Origin: an uncultured Aquimarina sp.
Lineage (GTDB): Bacteria > Bacteroidota > Bacteroidia > Flavobacteriales > Flavobacteriaceae
NCBI GenBank assembly: GCA_947496355.1
Contig: CANMCO010000004.1
Span: 310,001-374,000 of the forward strand
Direction: 5' to 3'
Length of the DNA: 64,000 bases
In this document: positions 34,908 to 44,197 of the stretch, in pieces
How the letters are laid out: every line of letters starts with the position of its first letter
Position numbering within the stretch: position 1 is the stretch's first letter
The notes under the pieces: generated by a model
Seen by the model: the letters and a program-made list of their open reading frames with translations, nothing else
Database searches by the model: none
Told to the model about the DNA's origin: nothing
Program-made: the position numbers and the translations under genes

Positions 34908-37508
34908 ATGAATTTTAATAATTTCACCATAAAATCACAAGAAGCCATACAGCAAGCGCAGCAACTTGCCCAGGGTTTCGGGCATCAACAAATCGAGAAT
35001 GAACATATTTTTAAAGCAATTTTTAATGTAGATGAAAATGTGCTTCCATTTTTGTTAAAAAAACTAGATGTTAACATAACTCTTCTACAACAAGTTCTGG
35101 ATAGTACTCTAGAGAGTTTTCCAAAAGTTTCTGGTGGGGAACTTCAATTATCAAGAGAAGCTGGAAAATCATTAAATGAAGCCAGTATTATTGCCAAGAA
35201 GATGAACGATGAATATGTTTCTATTGAACACTTAGTAATTGCCATTTTCAAATCCAAAAGTAAAATTGGCCAGATTCTAAAGGATCAAGGAGTCACCGAA
35301 AAGCACCTTAAAGAAGCAATAAATGAAATAAGAAAAGGTGATAGAGTTACATCGCAAAGCGCCGAAGAAACGTATCAGGCATTAAGCAAATATGCCAAAA
35401 ACCTTAATGAAATGGCCGAAAGTGGTAAGCTAGATCCTGTTATAGGTCGAGACGAAGAGATCAGAAGGGTTTTGCAAATTCTTTCACGACGTACCAAAAA
35501 CAATCCAATGCTTGTTGGTGAACCTGGAGTTGGTAAAACTGCAATTGCAGAAGGTTTGGCACATAGAATAATCGCGGGTGATATTCCAGAAAATCTAAAG
35601 GATAAGCAAATTTTTTCTTTAGATATGGGAGCGCTAATTGCCGGAGCCAAATTTAAAGGTGAATTTGAAGAGCGCCTCAAAGCCGTAGTAAAAGAGGTAA
35701 CCACAAGTGATGGAGATATTGTATTATTCATCGATGAAATACACACCTTAGTAGGTGCAGGTGGTGGCCAAGGTGCTATGGATGCTGCAAATATTCTTAA
35801 ACCAGCTTTGGCAAGAGGAGAGCTTAGAGCAATTGGTGCTACAACATTAGACGAATATCAAAAATACTTTGAAAAAGATAAAGCGTTAGAAAGGCGATTC
35901 CAGAAGGTTACGGTTGATGAACCCGATACCGAAAGTGCTATCTCTATTCTTAGAGGAATCAAAGAAAAATATGAAACACATCATAAAGTACGCATAAAGG
36001 ATGAGGCTATAATAGCAGCTGTAGAACTATCACAACGATATATCACCAATAGGTTTTTACCAGATAAAGCGATTGATCTTATGGATGAAGCAGCTTCTAA
36101 ACTCCGAATGGAAATTAATTCGAAGCCAGAAGAGCTTGATGTTTTAGATCGAAAAATAATGCAACTTGAAATAGAAGTCGAAGCCATAAAAAGAGAAGAC
36201 GACGGCTCTAAATTAAAAGTTCTTAACGCAGACCTTGCCAATATTAAGGAGGAACGTAATGAGATTTTCTCGAAATGGCAAAGCGAAAAAGAAGTTGTAG
36301 ATGCTATCCAAAATACAAAAACCAGCATCGAAGATTATAAACTTGAAGCAGAACGAGCAGAGCGTAATGGCGATTATGGAAAAGTAGCTGAAATTAGATA
36401 CGGTAAAATTAAAGAGTCTCAGGAAAGACTAGAAGGTTTACAAAAGCAATTAGAAGAACAACAAAGTAATTCTTCACTAATTAAAGAAGAAGTTACAAAC
36501 GATGATATTGCAGAAGTAGTCGCAAAATGGACCGGGATACCAGTAACCAAAATGCTACAGAGTGAACGAGAAAAGCTATTGGTCTTAGAAAAAGAATTGC
36601 AAAAACGAGTTGTAGGTCAAATTGAAGCCATACAAGCCGTAAGTGATGCCGTGAGAAGAAGTAGAGCCGGGTTGCAAGATCAGAAAAAACCTATTGGATC
36701 CTTTCTTTTCTTAGGAACAACTGGTGTAGGTAAAACCGAATTGGCAAAGGCTTTGGCAGAATACCTTTTTGATGATGAAAGTGCCATGACTAGAATTGAT
36801 ATGAGTGAGTATCAAGAACGTCATGCAGTTAGTAGATTAGTAGGAGCACCTCCTGGATATGTAGGATATGACGAAGGCGGACAATTAACTGAAGCTGTAA
36901 GAAGAAAACCTTATTCTGTTGTATTACTTGATGAAATTGAAAAGGCACACCCAGATACTTTTAATATATTATTACAAGTATTAGACGAAGGGCGATTAAC
37001 AGACAATAAAGGAAGAACCGCAGATTTTAGAAATACCATCATAATCATGACCAGCAATATTGGCAGTCATATTATACAGGATAAATTAGAGGCCATTACA
37101 GATATTGACACCGCTATGGAAGCAGCCAAAATAGAAGTACTTGGATTATTAAAACAAGCTGTTCGTCCTGAGTTTTTAAACCGAATTGATGATATAGTTA
37201 TGTTCTCTCCTCTTACAAAAGGAAACATTAAAGAAATTGTAAAACTTCAATTAAAAAGTGTATCACAAATGCTAGAGCATCAGCATATCACTTTAGAAGC
37301 TACAGAAGAAGCTATTATATTTCTTTCTAAAAAAGGTTTTCAACCAGAGTTTGGCGCGAGACCCGTAAAACGAACAATACAAAAAGAAGTATTAAACAAA
37401 TTATCCAAAGAAATTCTTGCAGGAAAAATTTCAATAGATAGTGCTATACTATTGGATGAATTTGATAATAATTTAGTGTTCAGGAATCAAGCGGATCTTG
37501 TATCTTAA
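34908..37508 (+). CDS. clpB: ATP-dependent chaperone ClpB
   Basis: 866-residue Hsp100 disaggregase. The N-terminal Clp repeat domain is at about 1-145. The first AAA+ domain has GEPGVGKT and LFIDEIHTLVGAG. The coiled-coil M-domain lies around 400-520 (LDRKIMQLEIEVEAIKRE), which separates ClpB from ClpA/ClpC. The second AAA+ domain has GTTGVGKTE and VLLDEIEKAHPD. It works with DnaK/DnaJ to dissolve aggregates. No HrcA CIRCE element or other heat-shock operator is apparent upstream. A terminator follows the gene. Confidence 0.97.
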   Translation: MNFNNFTIKSQEAIQQAQQLAQGFGHQQIENEHIFKAIFNVDENVLPFLLKKLDVNITLLQQVLDSTLESFPKVSGGELQLSREAGKSLNEASIIAKKMNDEYVSIEHLVIAIFKSKSKIGQILKDQGVTEKHLKEAINEIRKGDRVTSQSAEETYQALSKYAKNLNEMAESGKLDPVIGRDEEIRRVLQILSRRTKNNPMLVGEPGVGKTAIAEGLAHRIIAGDIPENLKDKQIFSLDMGALIAGAKFKGEFEERLKAVVKEVTTSDGDIVLFIDEIHTLVGAGGGQGAMDAANILKPALARGELRAIGATTLDEYQKYFEKDKALERRFQKVTVDEPDTESAISILRGIKEKYETHHKVRIKDEAIIAAVELSQRYITNRFLPDKAIDLMDEAASKLRMEINSKPEELDVLDRKIMQLEIEVEAIKREDDGSKLKVLNADLANIKEERNEIFSKWQSEKEVVDAIQNTKTSIEDYKLEAERAERNGDYGKVAEIRYGKIKESQERLEGLQKQLEEQQSNSSLIKEEVTNDDIAEVVAKWTGIPVTKMLQSEREKLLVLEKELQKRVVGQIEAIQAVSDAVRRSRAGLQDQKKPIGSFLFLGTTGVGKTELAKALAEYLFDDESAMTRIDMSEYQERHAVSRLVGAPPGYVGYDEGGQLTEAVRRKPYSVVLLDEIEKAHPDTFNILLQVLDEGRLTDNKGRTADFRNTIIIMTSNIGSHIIQDKLEAITDIDTAMEAAKIEVLGLLKQAVRPEFLNRIDDIVMFSPLTKGNIKEIVKLQLKSVSQMLEHQHITLEATEEAIIFLSKKGFQPEFGARPVKRTIQKEVLNKLSKEILAGKISIDSAILLDEFDNNLVFRNQADLVS

Positions 37509-37526
37509 ACACAAGTTAACTCCAAG

Positions 37527-37567
37527 AAATAGGCTACAAACACAATAATTGTATTTGTAGCCTATTT
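37527..37567 (+). terminator. Terminator of clpB
   Basis: Perfect 14-base stem AAATAGGCTACAAA / TTTGTAGCCTATTT with a 13-base loop and a T-rich tail. Confidence 0.8.
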
Positions 37568-37711
37568 AATTTTGAAAAAAAATAAACATTACTAAAACTT
37601 TGTTAGATATCCTTAATTACGGTTTTACCGTAGATATTAACAGAATTATTCCTACAACGGTTAATAACTAAATCCAAAAAAAAAATAGCTTTTGACTACA
37701 TTGCGCCCGCA

Positions 37712-38353
37712 ATGAAACCAACCATATTACTACTTCTTCTAACGTCTAACATTTGTATTGGCCAAAATAAAAAAGGGGCCATATCTGATATTAGCAATAA
37801 ATATCAATTAATCAGGGAGTTGATAAGTACAAATGCCCTGCGCCAACTTCATACTGATTATACTTGTGAGGAGACTTCAGAAGAAGGTGCTTTGACATTT
37901 TATTATAATGGAAATGAATTGAAACATATTATTCATACCCATACGCAAGGGCATGTAAAATATAGAGATGAGTTTTATATCTGGAATGATGAATTATTCT
38001 TTCAATATGCAATACATAACATTTCATATATAGACATCGAAAGAAATAAATCAAAAAAACGTCAAAAGGTAGACGTAACATTAACTCTTGAGGAACGCTT
38101 TTATTTCAAAGATAGAAAAGTAATAAAGTGTCAGTTTAAAGATTTCGAAAATAGAAGTAACAGGAAAAATATTACTACCAACTATGTTAGAAACAAAAAT
38201 ATAGGATGTGATCAAGCTGTAAAAGCTATTGAAAAATTTGAAATACTATTACAATACCAGGAAAGTAATATTGAAGACGCATGCAATTTACCCAAAAGCA
38301 TTACGAATATAGAGCCTCAGGATATCATTTTCAGTAAATCGGGAGTACATTAA
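37712..38353 (+). CDS. Secreted protein of unknown function
   Basis: 213 residues with a clear signal peptide (about 1-17, ending CIGQ). The mature part looks beta-rich (LTFYYNGNELKHIIHT, RDEFYIWNDELFFQYAIH). It resembles small secreted proteins common in Flavobacteriaceae, for which I know no function. Two cysteines remain in the C-terminal part. It lies alone between clpB and a TetR gene. Confidence 0.7.
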   Translation: MKPTILLLLLTSNICIGQNKKGAISDISNKYQLIRELISTNALRQLHTDYTCEETSEEGALTFYYNGNELKHIIHTHTQGHVKYRDEFYIWNDELFFQYAIHNISYIDIERNKSKKRQKVDVTLTLEERFYFKDRKVIKCQFKDFENRSNRKNITTNYVRNKNIGCDQAVKAIEKFEILLQYQESNIEDACNLPKSITNIEPQDIIFSKSGVH

Positions 38354-38376
38354 CTAGATTGTAATATTTTTTTACA

Positions 38377-38404
38377 TAAAAATATACCAATTGGTATATT
38401 TTTA
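38377..38404. promoter_or_regulatory. Operator palindrome upstream of tetR (copy 1)
   Basis: A 28-base perfect palindrome whose central 20 bases are AATATACCAATTGGTATATT. It abuts a TATATTTG promoter box (38406-38413) of the TetR gene. The same 20 bases recur before the thioesterase gene, so this is very likely the regulator's own operator. Confidence 0.75.
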
Positions 38405-38405
38405 A

Positions 38406-38413
38406 TATATTTG
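38406..38413 (+). promoter_or_regulatory. TAnnTTTG box of the second tetR gene
   Basis: TATATTTG, 19 bases before the ATG and next to the palindrome, which would block polymerase when bound. Confidence 0.55.
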
Positions 38414-38432
38414 AAAAGTTAATTCATTAAAA

Positions 38433-39029
38433 ATGCTTACGAAAGCCGAACAAACAGCAGAATTTATCATTCAAACGGTTGCACCTATTTTTAATAAAAA
38501 TGGGTATGCAGCTACAAGTTTAAGTGATATTACAAAAGCGACTGGGCTTACTAAAGGAGCTATTTATGGTAATTTCAAAAATAAAGAAGAGCTAGCCGTA
38601 GCGGCTTTCAATACTACTGTAAAAAACATGCTCCGTAGAATATCTGATCATCAATCTCTAAGTGAGTCTCCCTTAGAAAAATTATTTTTGGTCACTGATT
38701 TTTATAGAAATTACTATGATTACAGCAAAGAGTTAGGTGGATGTCCTGTTCTTAATATGGGAGTAGATGCCAAGCACCAAAACCCTATGTTGTTTCAACA
38801 TGTGAAGTATACAATAAATAAAATCCAAGATAATGTCGCAAAAATCATTGAAGCTGGTAAATTAAAACATGAAATAAACCCAGAAATTGACACCATGCTA
38901 TATGCAAAAAGATTATACACCATGATAATAGGTGCAATTTTTATGACACACACTATAGAGGACAATAGCTATTTAATTCAGACAATGGATCAAATAGATA
39001 TCATGATTCATCAAGAACTTAAGAAATAA
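38433..39029 (+). CDS. TetR/AcrR family transcriptional regulator
   Basis: 198 residues. The N-terminal helix-turn-helix is at about 15-55 (NGYAATSLSDITKATGLTKG, then AIYGNFKNKEEL). The C-terminal domain contains GGCPVLNMG, a segment shared with AcuR/YxaF-like TetR proteins. A perfect palindrome sits at its promoter, and an identical 20-base copy precedes the next gene, a thioesterase. It is therefore predicted to repress itself and that gene. The inducer is unknown; an acyl-CoA or electrophile would fit the target. Confidence 0.93.
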   Translation: MLTKAEQTAEFIIQTVAPIFNKNGYAATSLSDITKATGLTKGAIYGNFKNKEELAVAAFNTTVKNMLRRISDHQSLSESPLEKLFLVTDFYRNYYDYSKELGGCPVLNMGVDAKHQNPMLFQHVKYTINKIQDNVAKIIEAGKLKHEINPEIDTMLYAKRLYTMIIGAIFMTHTIEDNSYLIQTMDQIDIMIHQELKK

Positions 39030-39046
39030 TCATTTTTTTAAACACA

Positions 39047-39066
39047 AATATACCAATTGGTATATT
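39047..39066. promoter_or_regulatory. Operator palindrome upstream of thioesterase gene (copy 2)
   Basis: AATATACCAATTGGTATATT, a 20-base perfect palindrome identical to the core of the site before tetR. It ends 14 bases before the ATG of the thioesterase gene. Confidence 0.75.
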
Positions 39067-39080
39067 ATAAATATAACGAT

Positions 39081-39563
39081 ATGGAACTACCAAAAATACT
39101 AGAAACCAAAGCTAAAATTAGATTTCAGGACTGCGATCCATTTAACCACCTTAATAATGCCGCTTATATTAACTACATGATTAATGCGCGAGAAGATCAG
39201 ATAGAAAAGCATTATGATCTTGACATTTTTGAGCTGGCCAAAACAAAAGGAATCAGCTGGGTAGTCGGATCAAACCAAATAGCATACATAAAACCTGCAT
39301 TGCTTATGGAGGATGTAGTAATAGACTCGCAATTAATACATTGTACAGAAAACCAACTGCATGTAGAAATAAGAATGTGGAACCAGCATAAAACAGAGCT
39401 CAAAGCTGTTATGTGGAGTACATTTGTGCACTTTAATTTATTAAAACAAAAACGTTGGAATCACGACGAACAGCTTATGAAACTATTTCAAGATATAGTA
39501 AAACCTATTAATACAAATAACTTTGAAGAGAGAGTTTTACATTTTAAACCACAAAAAGTGTAA
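39081..39563 (+). CDS. Acyl-CoA thioesterase (hotdog fold, 4HBT-like)
   Basis: 160 residues. The N-terminal RFQDCDPFNHLNNAAYINYM has the Asp and the HLNN segment typical of 4-hydroxybenzoyl-CoA thioesterase-like hotdog enzymes, which release free acids from acyl-CoA. The frame is open to a TTG at 39057, but that codon lies inside the operator palindrome, so the ATG at 39081 is used. It should be controlled by the adjacent TetR protein. Confidence 0.88.
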   Translation: MELPKILETKAKIRFQDCDPFNHLNNAAYINYMINAREDQIEKHYDLDIFELAKTKGISWVVGSNQIAYIKPALLMEDVVIDSQLIHCTENQLHVEIRMWNQHKTELKAVMWSTFVHFNLLKQKRWNHDEQLMKLFQDIVKPINTNNFEERVLHFKPQKV

Positions 39564-39619
39564 CATTTTATCTTTTTTAAAGTCTTATATAAATATTCAA
39601 CCACTTAAAACCTAGCCAT

Positions 39620-39745
39620 ATGAAATCTTCTGGCGATTTAGGACCTTCTCATAAAAAGAGAAGCTCCTACATTTATATAGGATTTTTTATCATAGCTATT
39701 CTATCCATGATTATTGTAATTTGGAAGACGGGTATGTTAGAATAA
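39620..39745 (+). CDS. Small single-pass membrane protein
   Basis: 41 codons. A polar, basic N-terminus (MKSSGDLGPSHKKRSS) is followed by one hydrophobic helix of about 18 residues and a short WKTGMLE tail. This is the usual layout of small inner-membrane proteins. It sits 56 bases after the thioesterase stop and 34 bases before a lipoprotein phosphatase gene. No family is recognised. It may be missed by gene callers with a length cut-off. Confidence 0.55.
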   Translation: MKSSGDLGPSHKKRSSYIYIGFFIIAILSMIIVIWKTGMLE

Positions 39746-39779
39746 TCATTTATATGTACAACATTCATTAACTAAATTC

Positions 39780-40289
39780 ATGAAGGCACTCCCTATTTTA
39801 TTCGTTTTATTTTTCTCTTTACTAAGTTGTGCACAAAACTCATCTCAAGAAGAGATAACTACAACTTATTTTTTTGTACGACATGCCGAAAAGGATATTA
39901 GTGACCCTAATAATAGAAATCCAGCACTTACAGAAGAAGGTAAAAACCGCGCTCAAAATTGGTCAAGAATTCTTTCTGACACTAAAATAGACTTGGTTTT
40001 TACAACTGATTATGACAGAACGCGACAAACGGCAATGCCTATTGCCCAAAGTCAAGGAGTAACACTAACAATTTATGACCCAAGAGACTTATATAACACA
40101 GATTTTCAACAAAAGACTAAAGGAAAAACTTGTATGATAGTTGGGCATAGTAACACCACTCCTGCTTTTGTCAATAAAATCATTGGCAAAAAGAAGTACA
40201 TAGATATTGACGAAAAGGTTTATGGCAAATTATTTGTCATTAAGATTAAAGGTGATGTAGTTACAGACATCGTGCTTAACATAAACTAG
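39780..40289 (+). CDS. Histidine phosphatase family lipoprotein
   Basis: 169 residues with a lipoprotein signal ending LLSC (C17). The phosphoglycerate-mutase-like catalytic motif is FVRHAEK, with the RH nucleophile. A downstream arginine lies in TDYDRTRQT and the second histidine in IVGHSNTTP. Its length is close to SixA-like phosphatases, but here it is exported. The substrate is unknown. Its stop overlaps the convergent DUF6503 gene by four bases. Confidence 0.88.
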   Translation: MKALPILFVLFFSLLSCAQNSSQEEITTTYFFVRHAEKDISDPNNRNPALTEEGKNRAQNWSRILSDTKIDLVFTTDYDRTRQTAMPIAQSQGVTLTIYDPRDLYNTDFQQKTKGKTCMIVGHSNTTPAFVNKIIGKKKYIDIDEKVYGKLFVIKIKGDVVTDIVLNIN

Positions 40290-41038
40290 CAGCAATCTCT
40301 TTCTAGGTACACATAGATATCCTCAAGCTCGATTTTTGAGAGTAGTTTGAGTTTTTTTTCTTCAAACAAAGTGTCTAAATTAAATAAAGGAGTGTTTAGA
40401 TCATTTGTTTTATAATTATTATAATCCAAAAAGCGAATTCCATTTTTCATTCTTGGATTATACGCCTCTCTAAAACGTATCCCTCCCCCATTTACGGCAT
40501 ATTTGTATGCTAAATAATCTATAGAGAAATTGTCTTTATGAATCCAATACAAAAATTCGTCTTCAAAATCGGTACCTCCTCCTTTTTGTTCAAAAGTTAC
40601 TTTAATTTTATAATATTGGTTTCCTTTTACAATTGATTCTCCAACCAATTCTTTTTTAACAGCTGGCGCATTAAGACCATAAGGCAAATTGGCAAAATAG
40701 TGTACAGAATTGACTCCATCACTAATTCTGGAAATTAACGAATCAGCAACCTTAACAGGGCAATTTTCAAGAGTTCGCTCCAAACCTGAGTTACTTACAA
40801 TATCATGAATTACTCCCTTTGGGCTATCTACAAATCTTTCTAACTCATAAACTCCTTCATCTCTTTTGCTACGGTATCTTTTTCCTCTAAAAGTGAAATG
40901 AATAATTGCATTTTCAAACCTAGTACCTCCGGCTTTTTCAATCGCTTTATCCACAATCTCCTGCGCAGTAGATTGCGCATTAAGTGCTGCAAAAGAAGAG
41001 AAAATGACGAATGACAATAATAATATATAACGTTGCAT
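40286..41038 (-). CDS. Secreted DUF6503-like protein
   Basis: 250 residues from the ATG at 41038, two codons inside the longest frame, with a signal peptide (about 1-21, ending LNAQ). The mature part begins TAQEIVDKAIEKAGG and is followed by beta strands (IIHFTFRGKRYRSKRD), resembling LolA/LppX-like secreted proteins of the flavobacterial DUF6503 group. That suggests lipid or hydrophobic-ligand binding by fold. The family assignment is from memory and is tentative. Confidence 0.72.
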   Translation of the reverse strand: MQRYILLLSFVIFSSFAALNAQSTAQEIVDKAIEKAGGTRFENAIIHFTFRGKRYRSKRDEGVYELERFVDSPKGVIHDIVSNSGLERTLENCPVKVADSLISRISDGVNSVHYFANLPYGLNAPAVKKELVGESIVKGNQYYKIKVTFEQKGGGTDFEDEFLYWIHKDNFSIDYLAYKYAVNGGGIRFREAYNPRMKNGIRFLDYNNYKTNDLNTPLFNLDTLFEEKKLKLLSKIELEDIYVYLERDCC

Positions 41039-41273
41039 AATCAAGCTTTAAAAAAACTAAATTAAACTTTATCACGTCAATAATTGTGACAATTTTGTTA
41101 AACTCACAATGGTCACAAATACTTCAATACAATTAGATGTCTTGGATGTTCTTTTCCTACTATAATTGTTTCGTTTTATAAAAGGAAGGATACATTGATT
41201 GTTAATTATTTTTCTTTATCTTTTTTAAAATTTTAAAAAAGATAATTATTTTGCAAGTCCTAAATCCCAAAAT

Positions 41274-41642
41274 ATGAATACTATGAGATATATAGTTCTA
41301 CTTTTACTATGCTTTTCTTCACAATCTATACTTTCTCAGGATATCGATACTATGTATAAGAAAGTAACTCAGGCTTTCCAGGAAAGTTTTAATGCACAGG
41401 ATGTAGATGCAGTTTTTGATTTATACACACCAGATTTACAGGAAGCTATGACCAAAGAAGGAGTAACACGTTTTATAAAAGGATGTCACGAGCAGTTTGG
41501 AAATTTAAAAAATCTTACTTTTATTGAAACCACTGAAGGTGTTAACAGTTACACAGCCCAGTTTGATAAAATCAGCCTGGTTATGGAGCTTCAACTTAGC
41601 GAAAATGGTAGAATTTCTACCATACAATTTCAAGAACCTTAA
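41274..41642 (+). CDS. Small secreted DUF3887/NTF2-like protein
   Basis: 122 residues with a signal peptide (about 1-21, ending ILSQ). The mature 100 residues have the short NTF2-like pattern of DUF3887: FQESFNAQDVDAVFDLYTPD, then VTRFIKGCHEQFGNL and closing strands. No catalytic residues are evident. A second in-frame ATG three codons in is equally possible. Confidence 0.7.
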   Translation: MNTMRYIVLLLLCFSSQSILSQDIDTMYKKVTQAFQESFNAQDVDAVFDLYTPDLQEAMTKEGVTRFIKGCHEQFGNLKNLTFIETTEGVNSYTAQFDKISLVMELQLSENGRISTIQFQEP

Positions 41643-41694
41643 AAAATAAAAAATATTCATTTTTCTCACAAAGCCTTCTTTCGAGAAAGCTTTG

Positions 41695-41702
41695 TACTTT
41701 TG
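41695..41702 (+). promoter_or_regulatory. TAnnTTTG box of smpB
   Basis: TACTTTTG, 33 bases before the smpB ATG; no matching -33 TTG. Confidence 0.45.
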
Positions 41703-41735
41703 TAGGCGTTTAAAAAAGTACTCGAATAGATACAC

Positions 41736-42194
41736 ATGAATCCAAATAAGATTAATATACTAAATCGTAAAGCCAAATTCGAATACGAATTCCTTGACAA
41801 ATACACTGCCGGTATTAAACTTGCCGGAACAGAAATCAAAGCTATTCGTGAAGGAAAAGCAAACATAGCAGACAGCTTTTGTGAATTTAACAATAATGAA
41901 CTCTTTGTAATCAATATGCATATTGAAGAGTACTCTCATGCCACTTATTTTAACCATAGTCCTAAAACTGAACGGAAATTACTTCTCAATAAAAAAGAAC
42001 TTAAAAAACTTGAAAAAGAAGTAAAAAACTCAGGACTTACTATTATCCCTACTCGTCTTTTTATTAATGATCGTGGGTTAGCAAAACTAGATATCGTTCT
42101 TGCACGTGGTAAAAAAATGTATGATAAGCGAGAAACAATTAAAGACAGAGATAATAAAAGAACCCTTGATCGCATTAAAAAAGATTACAAATAA
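41736..42194 (+). CDS. smpB: SsrA-binding protein SmpB
   Basis: 152 residues. It binds tmRNA and enables trans-translation of stalled ribosomes. Conserved blocks are NRKAKFEYEF, GIKLAGTEIKAIREGKAN and the basic C-terminal tail (KKMYDKRETIKDRD) that enters the ribosome. The usual N-terminal block is present and the length is standard. The tmRNA gene is not in this window. Confidence 0.96.
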   Translation: MNPNKINILNRKAKFEYEFLDKYTAGIKLAGTEIKAIREGKANIADSFCEFNNNELFVINMHIEEYSHATYFNHSPKTERKLLLNKKELKKLEKEVKNSGLTIIPTRLFINDRGLAKLDIVLARGKKMYDKRETIKDRDNKRTLDRIKKDYK

Positions 42195-42222
42195 TTCAGC
42201 CTGTAATCATTGGTATTTTCAC

Positions 42223-42864
42223 CTAATTCTTATCTTCTAATAAAGGAACAAACCTAAACTCGCCAAACTCGTGTTTTTCAAATTTTGTTTCACTTTTACG
42301 AACAAAGAGTGTCATAATTTGTGAATCATCACCAACGGGAATTACCAGGCGCCCACCAATTTGTAGCTGACTTAACAGTGGTTTCGGCACAAAAGGTGCA
42401 CCTGCAGTAACTATAATTGCCTTATAAGGTGCATGTTCCTCTAACCCCTTATATCCATCTCCAAATGATAAATGTTTTGGTCGATAACCAAGTTTAGATA
42501 AAAATAATTTTGTTTTTTTGAACAATTCCTTTTGGCGCTCAATACTATACACCTTGGCTCCTAATTCACACAAAACAGCCGTTTGATATCCAGATCCAGT
42601 ACCAATTTCTAACACCCTATCGCCATTTACAATTTGTAGTAATTCACTTTGAAAAGCCACAGTGTATGGTTGAGAAATAGTTTGATCTGCTGCAATGGGG
42701 AATGCTTTATCTTGGTACGCATGATCTTCAAATCCAGAATCCATAAACAAATGTCTAGGTATTTTACCTATAGCAGACAAAACTGCCTTGTTCTTAATTC
42801 CTTTCTGAATTAAAACATCAACCAATTGTTTTCTTTTTCCGGCATGTCTAAGGGTATCTTTCAC
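42223..42864 (-). CDS. pcm: Protein-L-isoaspartate O-methyltransferase
   Basis: 213 residues. It repairs isoaspartyl damage using S-adenosylmethionine. The SAM-binding motif is VLEIGTGSGYQTAVL, with the upstream QTISQPYTVAFQ and downstream VTAGAPFVPKPLL. The start is a GTG at 42864: relatives also begin with a M-[KR]-D-[TS]-L segment, and no ATG lies nearby. It is convergent with smpB. Confidence 0.95.
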   Translation of the reverse strand: MKDTLRHAGKRKQLVDVLIQKGIKNKAVLSAIGKIPRHLFMDSGFEDHAYQDKAFPIAADQTISQPYTVAFQSELLQIVNGDRVLEIGTGSGYQTAVLCELGAKVYSIERQKELFKKTKLFLSKLGYRPKHLSFGDGYKGLEEHAPYKAIIVTAGAPFVPKPLLSQLQIGGRLVIPVGDDSQIMTLFVRKSETKFEKHEFGEFRFVPLLEDKN

Positions 42865-43187
42865 TAGTCTAAGGGTTATTTAGCTGGCTAAAATTACATA
42901 AAGATTTTATCTGTTTAAGCTTTTTTGTTTAGAAAAATTCACAAAAAATATATCATATTACTCACAAGGTCTACAATTAATAAATTATAGTTCATGAATC
43001 ACTAATTTCAGGAAACTAGAAAACAATAATTAATTATTTCTGTCACTAAACAAATAACTAATTTTTCATTATCCTTACTTTAAAGATTAAAGAACAATTT
43101 GTTCAATAAAATGAATATTTTTCTTTTTAGATATAATTAGGATTCAAAATTTATAAATAATACTATTTTTGTGTAAAATCTTGAATT
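42865..43187. other. AT-rich divergent intergenic region
   Basis: 323 bases between the pcm start and the oxidoreductase start. It contains a TATTTTTG box at 43164-43171 (plus strand), 16 bases before the oxidoreductase ATG. I see no RNA gene, repeat or long palindrome in the rest. Confidence 0.45.
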
Positions 43188-44153
43188 ATGCTCAAAGCCG
43201 GAGTACTCGGTGCGGGACACCTTGGTAAAATCCATTTACGCCTTCTGGAACAATCTGAAAATTACGAACTAGTAGGTTTCTATGATGCCAGCCAAAAACA
43301 AGCTAAATCAATTGCCGAAGAATTTGGTTACAAACTCTTTAACTCTATCGATGAACTAATCGATGCTGTTGATATGGTAGACATTGTTACACCAACCTTT
43401 GCCCATTTTGACGTTGCGAAGCGAGCTATTGAGGCCGGAAAACATGTTTTTATAGAAAAACCCATTACTAATACTGTTGCAGAAGCTATTGAGTTAATTG
43501 ATTTAGCAAAAAAACACAACGTAAAAGGACAGGTAGGTCATGTAGAACGTTTTAATCCTGCCTATACTGCGGTAGCCGATAAAATAGACAATCCAATGTT
43601 TATTGAGACCCATAGGCTTGCTGAATTTAACCCAAGAGGAACAGATGTACCTGTAGTATTGGATCTTATGATTCATGATATTGACGCAATCCTGAGTGTA
43701 GTAAATTCTGAAGTAAAACATATAAGCGCAAGTGGAGTATCTGTAATAAGTGAAACACCAGATATAGCCAACGCAAGAATAGAATTTGAAAATGGATGTG
43801 TTGCTAACCTTACCGCAAGTAGAATTTCGCTTAAGAATATGCGGAAATCTAGGTTTTTTCAGAAAGACGCCTATATCTCAGTAGATTTTTTCGAGAAGAA
43901 ATGTGAAGTCGTAAAGATGAAAGATGCTCCAGAAAACCCTGATGATTTTGCTATGATTCTTCAAAATGCTGAAGGTGTTAAGAAACAGATATATTTTGAT
44001 AATCCCAATGTTCCTTCTAACAATGCAATACTTGATGAGCTGGATACATTTGCAAAAGCAATAAATAACAACACCACCCCTATAGTGTCTCTTGAACAAG
44101 GCAAAAAAGCATTAGAAGTTGCTCTAAAAATTATTGATTGTTTCAATTATTAA
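43188..44153 (+). CDS. Gfo/Idh/MocA family oxidoreductase
   Basis: 321 residues. The Rossmann motif GVLGAGHLG is at the N-terminus. EKPIT (the family EKP motif) and GHVERFNPA follow, then VLDLMIHDIDAI with the catalytic histidine region. It would oxidise or reduce a sugar-like substrate with NAD(P). It is followed after 44 bases by a 3-hydroxybutyryl-CoA dehydrogenase gene, an order I have seen in other flavobacteria. The link in metabolism is unclear. Confidence 0.9.
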   Translation: MLKAGVLGAGHLGKIHLRLLEQSENYELVGFYDASQKQAKSIAEEFGYKLFNSIDELIDAVDMVDIVTPTFAHFDVAKRAIEAGKHVFIEKPITNTVAEAIELIDLAKKHNVKGQVGHVERFNPAYTAVADKIDNPMFIETHRLAEFNPRGTDVPVVLDLMIHDIDAILSVVNSEVKHISASGVSVISETPDIANARIEFENGCVANLTASRISLKNMRKSRFFQKDAYISVDFFEKKCEVVKMKDAPENPDDFAMILQNAEGVKKQIYFDNPNVPSNNAILDELDTFAKAINNNTTPIVSLEQGKKALEVALKIIDCFNY

Positions 44154-44197
44154 AATGAAAATTCACACATACACTCAAAAATAACAACAATACAGAA

